Part shown: positions 16,276 through 24,455 of the stretch, piece after piece
Position numbering within the stretch: position 1 is the first letter of the stretch
How the letters are laid out: the number at the start of each line of letters is the position of its first letter
NCBI GenBank assembly: GCA_016462305.1
Contig: JAEMTM010000002.1
Span: 1 to 43,213, forward strand
Direction: 5' to 3'
Source: Sphingomonadaceae bacterium
GTDB taxonomy: Bacteria; Pseudomonadota; Alphaproteobacteria; Sphingomonadales; Sphingomonadaceae
DNA length: 43,213 nt
Notes under the pieces: generated by a model
The model's database searches: none
What the model saw: only the letters and a program-made list of their open reading frames with translations
What the model was told of the DNA's origin: nothing
Translations under genes and position numbers: made by a program

Positions 16276-17541
16276 TTACTCGGCCTTTTGCTGATCGGGA
16301 TAACGCCCGAGTAGCAACAATAACGCACCGCCAATCACGAACATCGCAGCTGCCGCCATCAACATTCCATCATAGCTTCCGGTCTTCACCCGAACCGTGC
16401 CATAGATGACAGGGGAGATCGCGGACATCAGACCAAACGGCATATACAACATGCCGTAAATCCGGCCGAAATGCGCCATCCCGAAATAGCGTGCAGCGAG
16501 AAAGGCGATGAGGTCGCTCTCCGCACCTGCAGCAAAGCCCAGGAAAAAGGCCGCGAACGAAATCATCATCATCTCGCTGCTTGTGCCAAGCAGCAAGTAG
16601 CAGGCGATGGCGGGCAGACACAGCACGGGGAACGCAACAGCCGGACCCCAAATCCGGTCAAGCATGAAGCCGACGCCGATACGACCGCAAAGAAGGCCGA
16701 TGCCGACGATCCCCATGATACCCGCTGCGGCAGACCGGTCGATACCGTGATCGCCGACGATTGCCGGCATGTGAATGTGCGCGCCGCCATATGCAGTTGC
16801 GATGAGAAAAATGGAAAACCATAATATCCAGAACTGGCGGGTTCGGACAGCCTGTTTGAAGGTCATCCCAGCCAGCTCGCCCGTTGCGGTGGACAGCGCA
16901 GCGGGTCGTTCTTCAGCACGGGGTTCGCGAAAAAATGCCACTGTTGCAGGCAGTGCGATCAGCAAGGGCAAGAGCGCGACAATGGGGAAAATCGCCCGCC
17001 ACCCGAAATTGTCGCTGCTCCACACCGCAAGCTGCGGCACGATGAAGGCGGCCGCGCTCGTACCAACGAGCATGATACCCAAGGCCAGACCGCGCTGTTT
17101 GACAAACCACAGGCTCAGTCCCCGGCTCCAGGTCACGGGCGTCGAGCCGATGCCAATCATTCCCACCAGCAACCACAGAAAATAGAATCCCGCCAGCGTC
17201 GGCGGCGTGAAATATAGCGACGAAAACGTGATGACGAAGCCGACCAACGACCAGATTGCGACCCTGCGCACACCATGACGATCCGCCAGCCAACCGAATA
17301 GGGGCGCAAGCAGCGAAGCGGTAATGCCGAATATCGTGATCCCGATGCTGACCTGCTGCACATTCCAGCCAAATTCCGCCTCGAGCGGTTTGAACAAGAA
17401 GCCGAGCACATTGAACGGTAAAGGCGATGCACCACACATCGTGCCAAGAAACCCGGCCAGAAGCACCTTCCAGCCGAGGGTGAATTCGCCAGACCGGGCA
17501 GGCGTGGCGGAGACAGCCTGCGTGCTTGCAACTTCAGTCAT
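16276..17541 (-). CDS. Major facilitator superfamily transporter (monocarboxylate/OFA-like)
   Basis: A 421-residue inner-membrane carrier with about 12 hydrophobic helices. The loop 2-3 motif A is seen in LFGWLADRHGVRRVAI; a long central loop (about residues 210-230, FREPRAEERPA) divides the halves. The first helix GFLGTMCGASPLPFNVLGF and overall length suit MFS anion symporters such as oxalate/formate or monocarboxylate carriers. Located in the operon with a TonB receptor, it probably carries the substrate or a periplasmic product across the inner membrane. Specificity cannot be read from sequence. Confidence 0.9.
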   Translation of the reverse strand: MTEVASTQAVSATPARSGEFTLGWKVLLAGFLGTMCGASPLPFNVLGFLFKPLEAEFGWNVQQVSIGITIFGITASLLAPLFGWLADRHGVRRVAIWSLVGFVITFSSLYFTPPTLAGFYFLWLLVGMIGIGSTPVTWSRGLSLWFVKQRGLALGIMLVGTSAAAFIVPQLAVWSSDNFGWRAIFPIVALLPLLIALPATVAFFREPRAEERPAALSTATGELAGMTFKQAVRTRQFWILWFSIFLIATAYGGAHIHMPAIVGDHGIDRSAAAGIMGIVGIGLLCGRIGVGFMLDRIWGPAVAFPVLCLPAIACYLLLGTSSEMMMISFAAFFLGFAAGAESDLIAFLAARYFGMAHFGRIYGMLYMPFGLMSAISPVIYGTVRVKTGSYDGMLMAAAAMFVIGGALLLLLGRYPDQQKAE

Positions 17542-17581
17542 AATAATAGTCTGCCTTTGTCAGCCGGAACACGCAAGCACA

Positions 17582-18493
17582 CTATTTCTTCGGCTCTGCG
17601 GCGCGCTGACTGTCGACATGCTTTTTGAATTCAGTCCAGGTGGTTGCATTAGGACGCATATCATCGCCCGGCGGTGCCGAAGTGTAAGCGGGATAGTTAA
17701 GCGCGATTTCGTCTTTCAGCACCTTTGGCAGTTCGTCATAGCCTTTCAGCTTATTACCCATGGCGTTGAAAACCATCTGCCCCTGGCGTCCACGCATCTT
17801 CATCCACGGCATCCAATCGGAAATGCGGACCCATGACACAATGGGGTAAGCCGTCGCGTTCTTGGTGTTGAGCATTTCATCGGCTTCATAAGCGAAGTCA
17901 AAAATCTCCATCGCGTGATATTTGCCGCCGACATAATCCTGATAGTCGCCTTGCAACACGTTCTGGTAAAACAACGGCGCTTCGAACGGCTGGAAAATCC
18001 AGCGCCCTTCGCGCCGGAAGCTTGCTTTATAAGGTGTGCCGTCGGTGCCGATCGGGAACTGGGGACGCTGGTTCACCGGGTCGTTGGCAATGTGAAATAC
18101 CTCGACCACTTCCTTCGTCCATGGATTTTCCCACTGGCGGACGACTGCGTTCGTCTTGGGATCGAGGTAGAGCATGATTTCACGGCTGACCAAGCGCCAG
18201 CCCTTACCGCGCTTCGGGTCGTCGACACTGACGCACTGGCGAATATTCATGCCTTCGCCGTTGAACAAATGCCGGTCAGGTTCGCCCTGAACGCGCGAAT
18301 AGACTTTTCCCGCCCAATGATAGACCGCAGGTTTCCCGTCAGCTTCCCCGCATTGGACGCGCTTGGCGATTTCAAGCGCGTCTTCAGGTTTGTCAGGATT
18401 GAGCATTCTGTCGCCCTTTGATTGGGCGGACGCCGCACTTGCTGCCATTGCCAATATGGCGGTAAAAAGCATGGTCTTCTTCATGACAGTCAT
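17582..18493 (-). CDS. Exported DUF1838-family protein
   Basis: A 303-residue protein with an N-terminal signal peptide (KKTMLFTAILAMAASAASAQ) and a DUF1838-like body: WHWAGKVYSRV-type region (VYHWAGKVYSRVQGEPDRHL), GWRLVSREIMLYLDPKTN, VVRQWENPWTKEVVEVFH. DUF1838 proteins are uncharacterised, probably periplasmic and often found next to TonB receptors in sphingomonads (recalled, not checked). Two starts are possible, 18493 and 18484, both behind an AGGAGG. Second gene of the receptor-led operon, so it may bind or modify the substrate in the periplasm. Confidence 0.78.
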   Translation of the reverse strand: MTVMKKTMLFTAILAMAASAASAQSKGDRMLNPDKPEDALEIAKRVQCGEADGKPAVYHWAGKVYSRVQGEPDRHLFNGEGMNIRQCVSVDDPKRGKGWRLVSREIMLYLDPKTNAVVRQWENPWTKEVVEVFHIANDPVNQRPQFPIGTDGTPYKASFRREGRWIFQPFEAPLFYQNVLQGDYQDYVGGKYHAMEIFDFAYEADEMLNTKNATAYPIVSWVRISDWMPWMKMRGRQGQMVFNAMGNKLKGYDELPKVLKDEIALNYPAYTSAPPGDDMRPNATTWTEFKKHVDSQRAAEPKK

Positions 18494-18511
18494 TGCCCTC
18501 CTTAAACGCGC

Positions 18512-21043
18512 TTAGAAACGATATTTCGCACGAACCGTCCATTCCATAGGGCGGTTCAGATAGGAATAATTCGACAGGGCCGATTGCACATAGCTCTCGT
18601 TGAGACAATTTGTGCAATCAACCGACAATGTCCATGCCTTGTCCGGCGCATTCAGCGCTAGCCCGGCATTGAACAACCAGACTGGCTCACTTTGTGATCC
18701 AGCGACGAAAGCGCCTTTGCCGACAGGGTTGGCGGGGAACGGGCCAGTGACAGGCTGGTTTACTCCGGAAACCGGTGCATTGTAGATGCTGAGATTGGCA
18801 ATCGCGACTTCCTGCCGCGAATGAAACGCGCCATTTACCGATGGAACAAGCGTATACCCGCCACCCAGAGGGGCTTCATAGCTCGCACCCATTGAGATCG
18901 ACCATTTGGGGGTCCGCACAGGCGTTGCGATTGTTCCTTCCGCCGTCACAATGCCTGCGGCGCAGGCGGTGATGGAGGGTTGCGTTGCAGGCGTGTTCCG
19001 ACCGCCGGGAACCTTGCCCGCGGCTAACGCACCGCGGCACGAGGCCAGCTGGGCAGCGACTGACTGGATGCCGTAAACATCCGTCGCCGGAGCATTGCCT
19101 GGCACCAGATATTTGTCGTTCTGATAGCCGAAATTGGTGTAAATATTAAGCCCGTCGACGGGTACGAACTGAAGCTCGGCCTCGACCCCGCGATTGCGGT
19201 AATCGGCAAAATTGCGGCTAAGGAAAGTCAGCGCGCCAGTTGTGGGGTTGAGCAGCCCGGCGAGTATTTGAAGATCCGATACGTCGAGCTGGAACACGGT
19301 GAGGTTGGCGCGCACACGGCGGTCAAACAAGTCGGACTTGATACCTGCTTCATAACTCCACACTTTTTCGGGACCGAACGGTAATGCTTGCGAAGGGGCC
19401 GTTGCGCGGGCGTTCCAGCCACCCGATTTGAAGCCACGCGTTGCGCTGGCGAAGAACAGTAGGTCGTCATTGGGCTTGAAGTTCGCGGCAAAGCGCGGTG
19501 TCCATACTTTCACGCGCTGCTGCGTCGGAATCGGCTGTGCCGTCAAAACTGTTGTGCCGTTGGCGGGGACAAGAAGGTTGGCATTGTCCATACATGTCAG
19601 CTCAAGGGTGCCATCATTACATGACGCACGATTGTCGTTAAAGCGCAGCACCTTCTTTTCATCGGTATAGCGGATCCCGGCGGTCAGCTTGAACTGCTCC
19701 GACAGATTGAGATCGGCCTGCAAATATCCTGCATAAGCGCTAGTGGTGTTGCGTAAAATGCGGTCACCGAGCAGCAATGTTGTGGTGGGTGACAGCGTAA
19801 AGAGGTCAGCCAAATCGGTCTTGTTGCGCTCGTCGATATAATAGAGTCCCCCGACATAATCGATGAGACCATTGCCAAGCGTGCCGTTCAACTTGATTTC
19901 CTGAGTGAATTGGCTGTGTTTTCCATCGTTGGCGATGGTGAAGCCGCCACGTGCATAGCCGCGCACCGCAGGAAAAGGCGCGGATATGCTTGGACCGCCC
20001 CGGCCGTCAAAAAAGTCATAAGCGAACTGCTGAGTCAGGCTGACATAGCCGGTAATCAGGCTAAGCGTCGTATTCTCGCCGATATCGAACTGCAGATTGG
20101 AGGTGATGATGTCGCTGACGGCTTCCTGCCCCAGTCCGTAATTCGCTTTCCTGCCGGTTACGACGACAGGCGCATAAGGCGAGGGGGGACCGCCATTTTT
20201 ACTAAGACCGGTACTGATGAATCGGCCTTTGCAGTCCGCAGGATTGGCCGGGTTGCATTCGAAATTCAGGATATTGTCGCCTTTGGAGACAATGTGCATA
20301 TATCCTGCATTCCAGCGTGCCCAAGGCGCAAGCTCGCTTCGCACACCCAAGCGGACACCCCAACCGTCGTCGTCATTTAGTCGCTCGCCAGTGGTGACGT
20401 TTTTCGCATAGCCGCGATCATTCTGCCAATAACCGCTAAGTTTGATTGCAAAGCTGTCAGCGAGCGGCAGGTCGATCGACCCGCGCGCGATGGTTTTGTG
20501 GAAGCGGCCATAGCCGATCTCGCCAAAGCCGCTGATTATATTGCCGGGCTTGGCCATAATCACGTTGATTGCACCACCGGTGGTGTTGCGCCCAAATAGC
20601 GTGCCCTGCGGTCCTCTAAGAACCTCGACTCTCTCCACATCGAAAAGCGAAAGATTATTCGCATTTTGCCGCGAAAGGTAAATGTCGTCGACATAGGTGC
20701 CGACAGGCGGGTCGAAGGTCGCAATGGTTTCAGTCGAGCCCAGCCCGCGCAGGAAATACGCATTTGCAGAACCGATACCGGTATTATTTTGCGCCACTAG
20801 GTTGGGAACGTACTGCCCGATTTGCAAAGTGTTCGTTATACCCTGCGCTTCCATTTGTTCGGCCGAGAACGCCGATATCGCAATGGGAACGTCCTGTACA
20901 TTTTCATCCCGCCGCTGCGCGGTGACGACGATTTCCGCAATGCCGCCTTGCTCGGCAGTCGCCTCATTATCCTGCGCCGCGGCCACAGGCATGATGACAA
21001 AACTCGACATAACGCTGGTCGCCAAAAGCAATTTCCGAATCAT
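18512..21043 (-). CDS. TonB-dependent outer-membrane receptor 1
   Basis: An 843-residue outer-membrane receptor. It has a signal peptide ending at VAAAQDN, a TonB-box-like EIVVTAQRRDENVQDVPIA, a plug domain (YFLRGLGSTET, VYVDDIYLSRQ-type strand, RVEVLRGPQGTLFGRNTTGGAINV) and a 22-strand barrel ending in the aromatic residue of WTVRAKYRF. It imports a large or poorly permeable ligand using TonB energy. ATG at 21043 has GGGAG 7 bases upstream. It heads an operon with DUF1838, an MFS carrier and a flavin oxidase and is preceded by operator 2. The plug sequence resembles iron-independent sphingomonad receptors, so the ligand is probably an organic substrate. Confidence 0.94.
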   Translation of the reverse strand: MIRKLLLATSVMSSFVIMPVAAAQDNEATAEQGGIAEIVVTAQRRDENVQDVPIAISAFSAEQMEAQGITNTLQIGQYVPNLVAQNNTGIGSANAYFLRGLGSTETIATFDPPVGTYVDDIYLSRQNANNLSLFDVERVEVLRGPQGTLFGRNTTGGAINVIMAKPGNIISGFGEIGYGRFHKTIARGSIDLPLADSFAIKLSGYWQNDRGYAKNVTTGERLNDDDGWGVRLGVRSELAPWARWNAGYMHIVSKGDNILNFECNPANPADCKGRFISTGLSKNGGPPSPYAPVVVTGRKANYGLGQEAVSDIITSNLQFDIGENTTLSLITGYVSLTQQFAYDFFDGRGGPSISAPFPAVRGYARGGFTIANDGKHSQFTQEIKLNGTLGNGLIDYVGGLYYIDERNKTDLADLFTLSPTTTLLLGDRILRNTTSAYAGYLQADLNLSEQFKLTAGIRYTDEKKVLRFNDNRASCNDGTLELTCMDNANLLVPANGTTVLTAQPIPTQQRVKVWTPRFAANFKPNDDLLFFASATRGFKSGGWNARATAPSQALPFGPEKVWSYEAGIKSDLFDRRVRANLTVFQLDVSDLQILAGLLNPTTGALTFLSRNFADYRNRGVEAELQFVPVDGLNIYTNFGYQNDKYLVPGNAPATDVYGIQSVAAQLASCRGALAAGKVPGGRNTPATQPSITACAAGIVTAEGTIATPVRTPKWSISMGASYEAPLGGGYTLVPSVNGAFHSRQEVAIANLSIYNAPVSGVNQPVTGPFPANPVGKGAFVAGSQSEPVWLFNAGLALNAPDKAWTLSVDCTNCLNESYVQSALSNYSYLNRPMEWTVRAKYRF

Positions 21044-21124
21044 CACAATTCTCCCAAAATTGTCATCGCTGCGGCTCGTTTTGCGCTTCAGCGATAGTTC
21101 TTGCTCTCATTCCACTTTTATGAT

Positions 21125-21136
21125 TTGTCCGGACAA
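21125..21136. promoter_or_regulatory. Operator 2: TTGTCCGGACAA between TonB receptor 1 and membrane gene
   Basis: A perfect 12-base palindrome in the 145-base divergent gap. On the minus strand a TTGACA box (complement of 21158-21163) and an AAAGTT box 17 bases on (complement of 21135-21140) precede the TonB receptor; the palindrome overlaps the -10 end. It is identical to the core of operators 1, 3 and 5. Confidence 0.78.
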
Positions 21137-21188
21137 CTTTCATTTTTATTGCAGCGCTGTCAAGCGGCTTTGATGGAGACATAATGCA

Positions 21189-21869
21189 ATGCAGCTTGCA
21201 GACCTGATTTATCCCACTCTCGTCTATCTGCATCTGCTGCTGTTCGTGCTGTGGCTTGGCGCGGATGTCGGTGTATTCCTTTTGGGCCAGCACTTTCGTA
21301 AGCGCAGCCTCTACACCCTCGACCAACGGATAGCGCTGTTGAAGCTGCTGGTGATCGTCGACCTGACCCCACGCGCGGCCTGGGCCCTCATGGTGCCTTT
21401 GTCGCTGACGGTATCCTATATCGGCGCTTGGTGGGATTTGTCGTTGGCAATTGTCATCGCTGGTTGGGCGATTGCGGCATTCTGGCTTTGGCTGGTGTTC
21501 GATGCCCATGTCCACGACATGACGCCGCGCGCAGCGCAGCGGCGCAGGTGGGAGGGATATTTGCGGTACGCGCTGGCGGCAGCTTATTTGTGGCTCGGGC
21601 TGGAGTCGGTGCTGACTGGCCATCCAATCGCGGTGGACTGGCTTGCTTGGAAAGCGCTGTTGTTCGGTCTGATCTTCGTTGCAGCGATTATGATCGACGT
21701 CAGTTTCAAGCCGGTAGGCGGCTTGCTCGGGAAACTCCTTGCCGAAGGTTCAACCGACGAAACTGAATTGCCATTACTACGGGTCATGAACCGTACGCGT
21801 ATTTGGGTGTGGTGCGTGTATCTGTTGCTTCTGGTGACAGCGTGGCTGGGTGTGGTGAAGCCCAGCTAA
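21189..21869 (+). CDS. Integral membrane protein with about six helices
   Basis: A 226-residue, strongly hydrophobic protein. The first helix contains YLHLLLFVLWLGADVGVFLLG; a conserved-looking His and Trp-x-Gly recall CopD/DUF2214/DUF2269 membrane proteins that may bind haem or carry electrons. Other His residues occur in the DAHVHDMTPRAAQRR loop. The start at 21189 has GGAG about 12 bases upstream; an ATG at 21184 is out of frame. It lies between operators 2 and 3 and points in the direction of the CitE operon. Family uncertain; it could pass electrons from the exported oxidases or be a permease subunit. Confidence 0.72.
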   Translation: MQLADLIYPTLVYLHLLLFVLWLGADVGVFLLGQHFRKRSLYTLDQRIALLKLLVIVDLTPRAAWALMVPLSLTVSYIGAWWDLSLAIVIAGWAIAAFWLWLVFDAHVHDMTPRAAQRRRWEGYLRYALAAAYLWLGLESVLTGHPIAVDWLAWKALLFGLIFVAAIMIDVSFKPVGGLLGKLLAEGSTDETELPLLRVMNRTRIWVWCVYLLLLVTAWLGVVKPS

Positions 21870-21879
21870 CATTTTTTGC

Positions 21880-21908
21880 TTGACTAAAAAGTTGTCCGGA
21901 CAAATTGT
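21880..21908 (+). promoter_or_regulatory. Operator 3 (21892-21903) within promoter of the CitE operon
   Basis: A -35 box TTGACT (21880-21885), a 17-base spacer and a -10-like AATTGT (21903-21908) enclose the perfect palindrome TTGTCCGGACAA at 21892-21903. Repressor binding here would directly exclude RNA polymerase. The geometry matches the promoter before the amine oxidase gene, where the same palindrome also fills the spacer. Confidence 0.78.
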
Positions 21909-21944
21909 GTGGCCAAACATTCTGCGGGAGCATATCAGGCGGCC

Positions 21945-22763
21945 ATGCACGCTTTTACTAATTTCCTTTTCGTGCCCGGCAACCGGCCGGAACGCTTCGC
22001 CAAGGCATTGGCAAGCCGCGCCGATCTGGTGTGCATCGACCTTGAAGATTCAGTGCCGGACGATGAAAAGCAGCAGGCGCGTGATACCGCCCTGCAGGCC
22101 ATCGCCGCGCATAAAGAGGGTCGCATAGCATTGCGGATCAACGGTATGCGGACCGCAGCGGGGCTTTCGGACGCGCTTGCCGTTGCACGTTCGGCAAAGC
22201 CCGCATGCCTATTCATCCCGATGGTTGAATGTGCGACTGAAATAGAAATCATCCGCAGCATCGTGGGCGATGAAATGGGAATCATACCATTGATAGAGTC
22301 CGTTCGCGGGCTTCAGGCTTCAGACAAGATTGCGCAATCGCCCGGGGTTGTCGCCTTGATGTTTGGCGGCGGCGACTTTGCCGGCGAGCTTGGTGTCGAA
22401 TTGGCATGGGAGCCGTTGCTCCATGCACGCAGCGAAATTGTCATGGCGTCAGCGTCTGCCAAAATCCGCGCCATTGATGTACCTTATATCGACATCGAAA
22501 ATGACGCAGGGCTCGCGGAAGAATGCGCGAGAGCCAAAATGTTGGGCTTCCACGCCAAAGCGGCAATTCATCCGCGCCAGATAGAAACTATATTTTCCTC
22601 GATGCGTCCAAGCGCTGCCGAGTTGGCCGAGGCGCGCGATGCCATCGCCGCATTTGACGCGGGCGGAGGGGCTGCTATCCGGTTTCGGGGCAAAATGCTC
22701 GAAGCACCGCTCATTCGCCGCTACCGACAATTACTGTCTTTGGGAGAAACACATAATGCGTGA
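21945..22763 (+). CDS. HpcH/HpaI-CitE family acyl-CoA lyase (citramalyl/malyl-CoA lyase-like)
   Basis: A 272-residue CitE-type lyase: FLFVPGNRPERFAKAL at the N-terminus, CIDLEDSVPDDEK, Arg64 (ALRINGM), Glu118 (PLIESVRGL), Asp144 in FGGGDFAGELG, and AIHPRQI. These are the Mg2+ and CoA-binding landmarks of citrate lyase beta and (S)-citramalyl-CoA lyases. ATG 21945 is preferred because the family N-terminus starts there; a GTG at 21909 would place operator 3 against the start. It overlaps the MaoC gene by 8 bases. With MaoC and CaiB neighbours it matches the itaconate pathway arrangement (citramalyl-CoA to acetyl-CoA plus pyruvate); the substrate is inferred. Confidence 0.88.
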   Translation: MHAFTNFLFVPGNRPERFAKALASRADLVCIDLEDSVPDDEKQQARDTALQAIAAHKEGRIALRINGMRTAAGLSDALAVARSAKPACLFIPMVECATEIEIIRSIVGDEMGIIPLIESVRGLQASDKIAQSPGVVALMFGGGDFAGELGVELAWEPLLHARSEIVMASASAKIRAIDVPYIDIENDAGLAEECARAKMLGFHAKAAIHPRQIETIFSSMRPSAAELAEARDAIAAFDAGGGAAIRFRGKMLEAPLIRRYRQLLSLGETHNA

Positions 22764-23265
22764 CAGCGTCATCGAAATCGCCCCCGGGCGGTTCCGCGAG
22801 GTGCAGGGGCGCTACTTCGAGGACTTCGAGGTGGGCCATATCTACGAGCACCGGCCCGGGCGGACGATTACCGACGCGGACAATGTGTGGTTCACCCTGC
22901 TCACGATGAACACTCACCCAGCGCATTTTGATTATGAATTTTCCAAGAAAACCGAATTCGGGAAGCCATTGGTGGTCAGTCCGCTGACGATCGCATTGAT
23001 GACGGGGATGAGCGTTTCCGACACGAGCGGCAAGGCGATCGCCAATCTTGGCTGGGACGAAGTGCGGATGACTCACCCGCTGTTCGTTGGTGACACGCTC
23101 TATGCCGAGAGCGAAGTGCTGGAAAAACGCGAGAGTAAAAGCCGACCCGACCAGGGCATCGTAACGTTCAAGACGGTAGGCAAGAATCAGGACGGCGTGG
23201 TGGTAAGTCATTACAAGCGCACGGTGCTTGTCTGGAAGCGCGGCTGCGGCCCGGCAGACGATTGA
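22756..23265 (+). CDS. MaoC-family (mesaconyl/itaconyl-CoA-hydratase-like) hydratase
   Basis: A 169-residue hot-dog-fold hydratase. It begins RDSVIEIAPGRFREVQGRYFEDFEVG and carries HRPGRTITDADNVWFTLLTMNTHPAHFD, with Asp40/Asp42 and His57 as the likely catalytic pair; this N-x-W-F-T-L-L-T-M-N signature is that of mesaconyl-CoA and itaconyl-CoA hydratases. Later HPLFVGDTLYAESEVLEKRES is typical of MaoC. Start has GGGAG 8 bases upstream and the ATG overlaps the CitE stop by 8 bases. It would add water to a C5 unsaturated acyl-CoA to give a citramalyl-CoA, the substrate of the preceding lyase (inference). Confidence 0.88.
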   Translation: MRDSVIEIAPGRFREVQGRYFEDFEVGHIYEHRPGRTITDADNVWFTLLTMNTHPAHFDYEFSKKTEFGKPLVVSPLTIALMTGMSVSDTSGKAIANLGWDEVRMTHPLFVGDTLYAESEVLEKRESKSRPDQGIVTFKTVGKNQDGVVVSHYKRTVLVWKRGCGPADD

Positions 23266-23276
23266 GGAGAATGTAA

Positions 23277-24455
23277 ATGGCCACAGCACCCAGCACTTTT
23301 CGTCCCCAGATGGACGCTGATGAGGAAGCAGCTCTGCTCGACGCCATCCAGAAATGGATCGACAAGGAAGTGCGCCCTGTCGTTCAAAAATATGACCATG
23401 ACGACGTTTGGCCCGAAGAAATCGTCAACCAGATGGTTGAGATGGGCTTGTTTGGTGCGACCATAGGTCAGGAATATGGCGGATTGGGTTTATCGGCGGT
23501 AACCTATGCCAAGATCGTCGCGTTGATCTCGTCTTACTGGATGGCGATTACCGGTATTTTCAACTCGCACCTGATCATGGCGTGCGCGGTGGAACGCTTC
23601 GGTACGCCAGCTCAAAAGGCGAAATGGTTGCCGAAATTTGCCAGCGGCGAAATCCGCGGTGGGCTGGCTTTGACTGAACCCAATGCAGGAACCGACCTGC
23701 AGGCGATCCGCATGGTAGCCGAACGCGAAGGCGATGATTATGTGATCAATGGCACGAAAACTTGGATTTCCAACGGCATCAAGGGCGGCTGTTTTGCGCT
23801 GCTGGTAAAAACCGACCCCAAAGCCGACCCGCGTTACAAGGGAATGAGCCTATTTATCGCACCGAAGCAAGAGGGTTTCACCACCGGCAAGAAGTTCAAA
23901 AAACTTGGCTATAATTGTATCGACAGCGCTGAACTGATCTTCGAGAACTACCGGATATCTGCCGACAACCTAATCGGTGGGGTCGAGGGGCAAGGCTTTT
24001 TTCAGGCCACAGGCGGGCTCGAGCTTGGCCGCATTAACGTGGCCGCACGCGGTGTAGGTCTGGCCGAAGGTGCGCTTCGCCTCGCAGGCGAATATGCGCA
24101 ATTGCGCGAAACGATGGGCAAGCCAATCTCGGAGCATCAGGCGATCCAGCTGAAAATCGGCGAAATGGTTACGCGCGCCCGCGCAGCGCGGCTGCTCACC
24201 TTCGATGCAGCCGAAGCCTATGATCGTGGCGATCGCTGCGACATGGAGGCAGGGATAGCGAAATTTTATGCTTCCGAGGCAGCCGTGGCCAACAGCCAGG
24301 ACGCCATGCGCGTTTTCGGCGGATACAGTTACTCCAAAGAATATGACATCGAACGCCTGTACCGCGATTCCATGCTGATGTGCATTGGCGAGGGCACCAA
24401 CGAGATGCAGCGCATCATCATTTCCAAGCAATGGATTAAGGCCAACCCTGCGTGA
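23277..24455 (+). CDS. Acyl-CoA dehydrogenase
   Basis: A 392-residue FAD-dependent acyl-CoA dehydrogenase. FAD and substrate motifs are visible: LALTEPNAGTDLQAI, TKTWISNGI, ELGRINVAARGVGLAEGAL, the flavin-binding FGGYSY, and the catalytic glutamate in IGEGTNEMQR. It forms a 2,3-double bond in an acyl-CoA, passing electrons to ETF. Eleven bases separate it from the MaoC stop. Placed with MaoC and CitE it may convert a methylsuccinyl-CoA-like thioester to mesaconyl- or itaconyl-CoA (inference). All hallmark residues present. Confidence 0.93.
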   Translation: MATAPSTFRPQMDADEEAALLDAIQKWIDKEVRPVVQKYDHDDVWPEEIVNQMVEMGLFGATIGQEYGGLGLSAVTYAKIVALISSYWMAITGIFNSHLIMACAVERFGTPAQKAKWLPKFASGEIRGGLALTEPNAGTDLQAIRMVAEREGDDYVINGTKTWISNGIKGGCFALLVKTDPKADPRYKGMSLFIAPKQEGFTTGKKFKKLGYNCIDSAELIFENYRISADNLIGGVEGQGFFQATGGLELGRINVAARGVGLAEGALRLAGEYAQLRETMGKPISEHQAIQLKIGEMVTRARAARLLTFDAAEAYDRGDRCDMEAGIAKFYASEAAVANSQDAMRVFGGYSYSKEYDIERLYRDSMLMCIGEGTNEMQRIIISKQWIKANPA

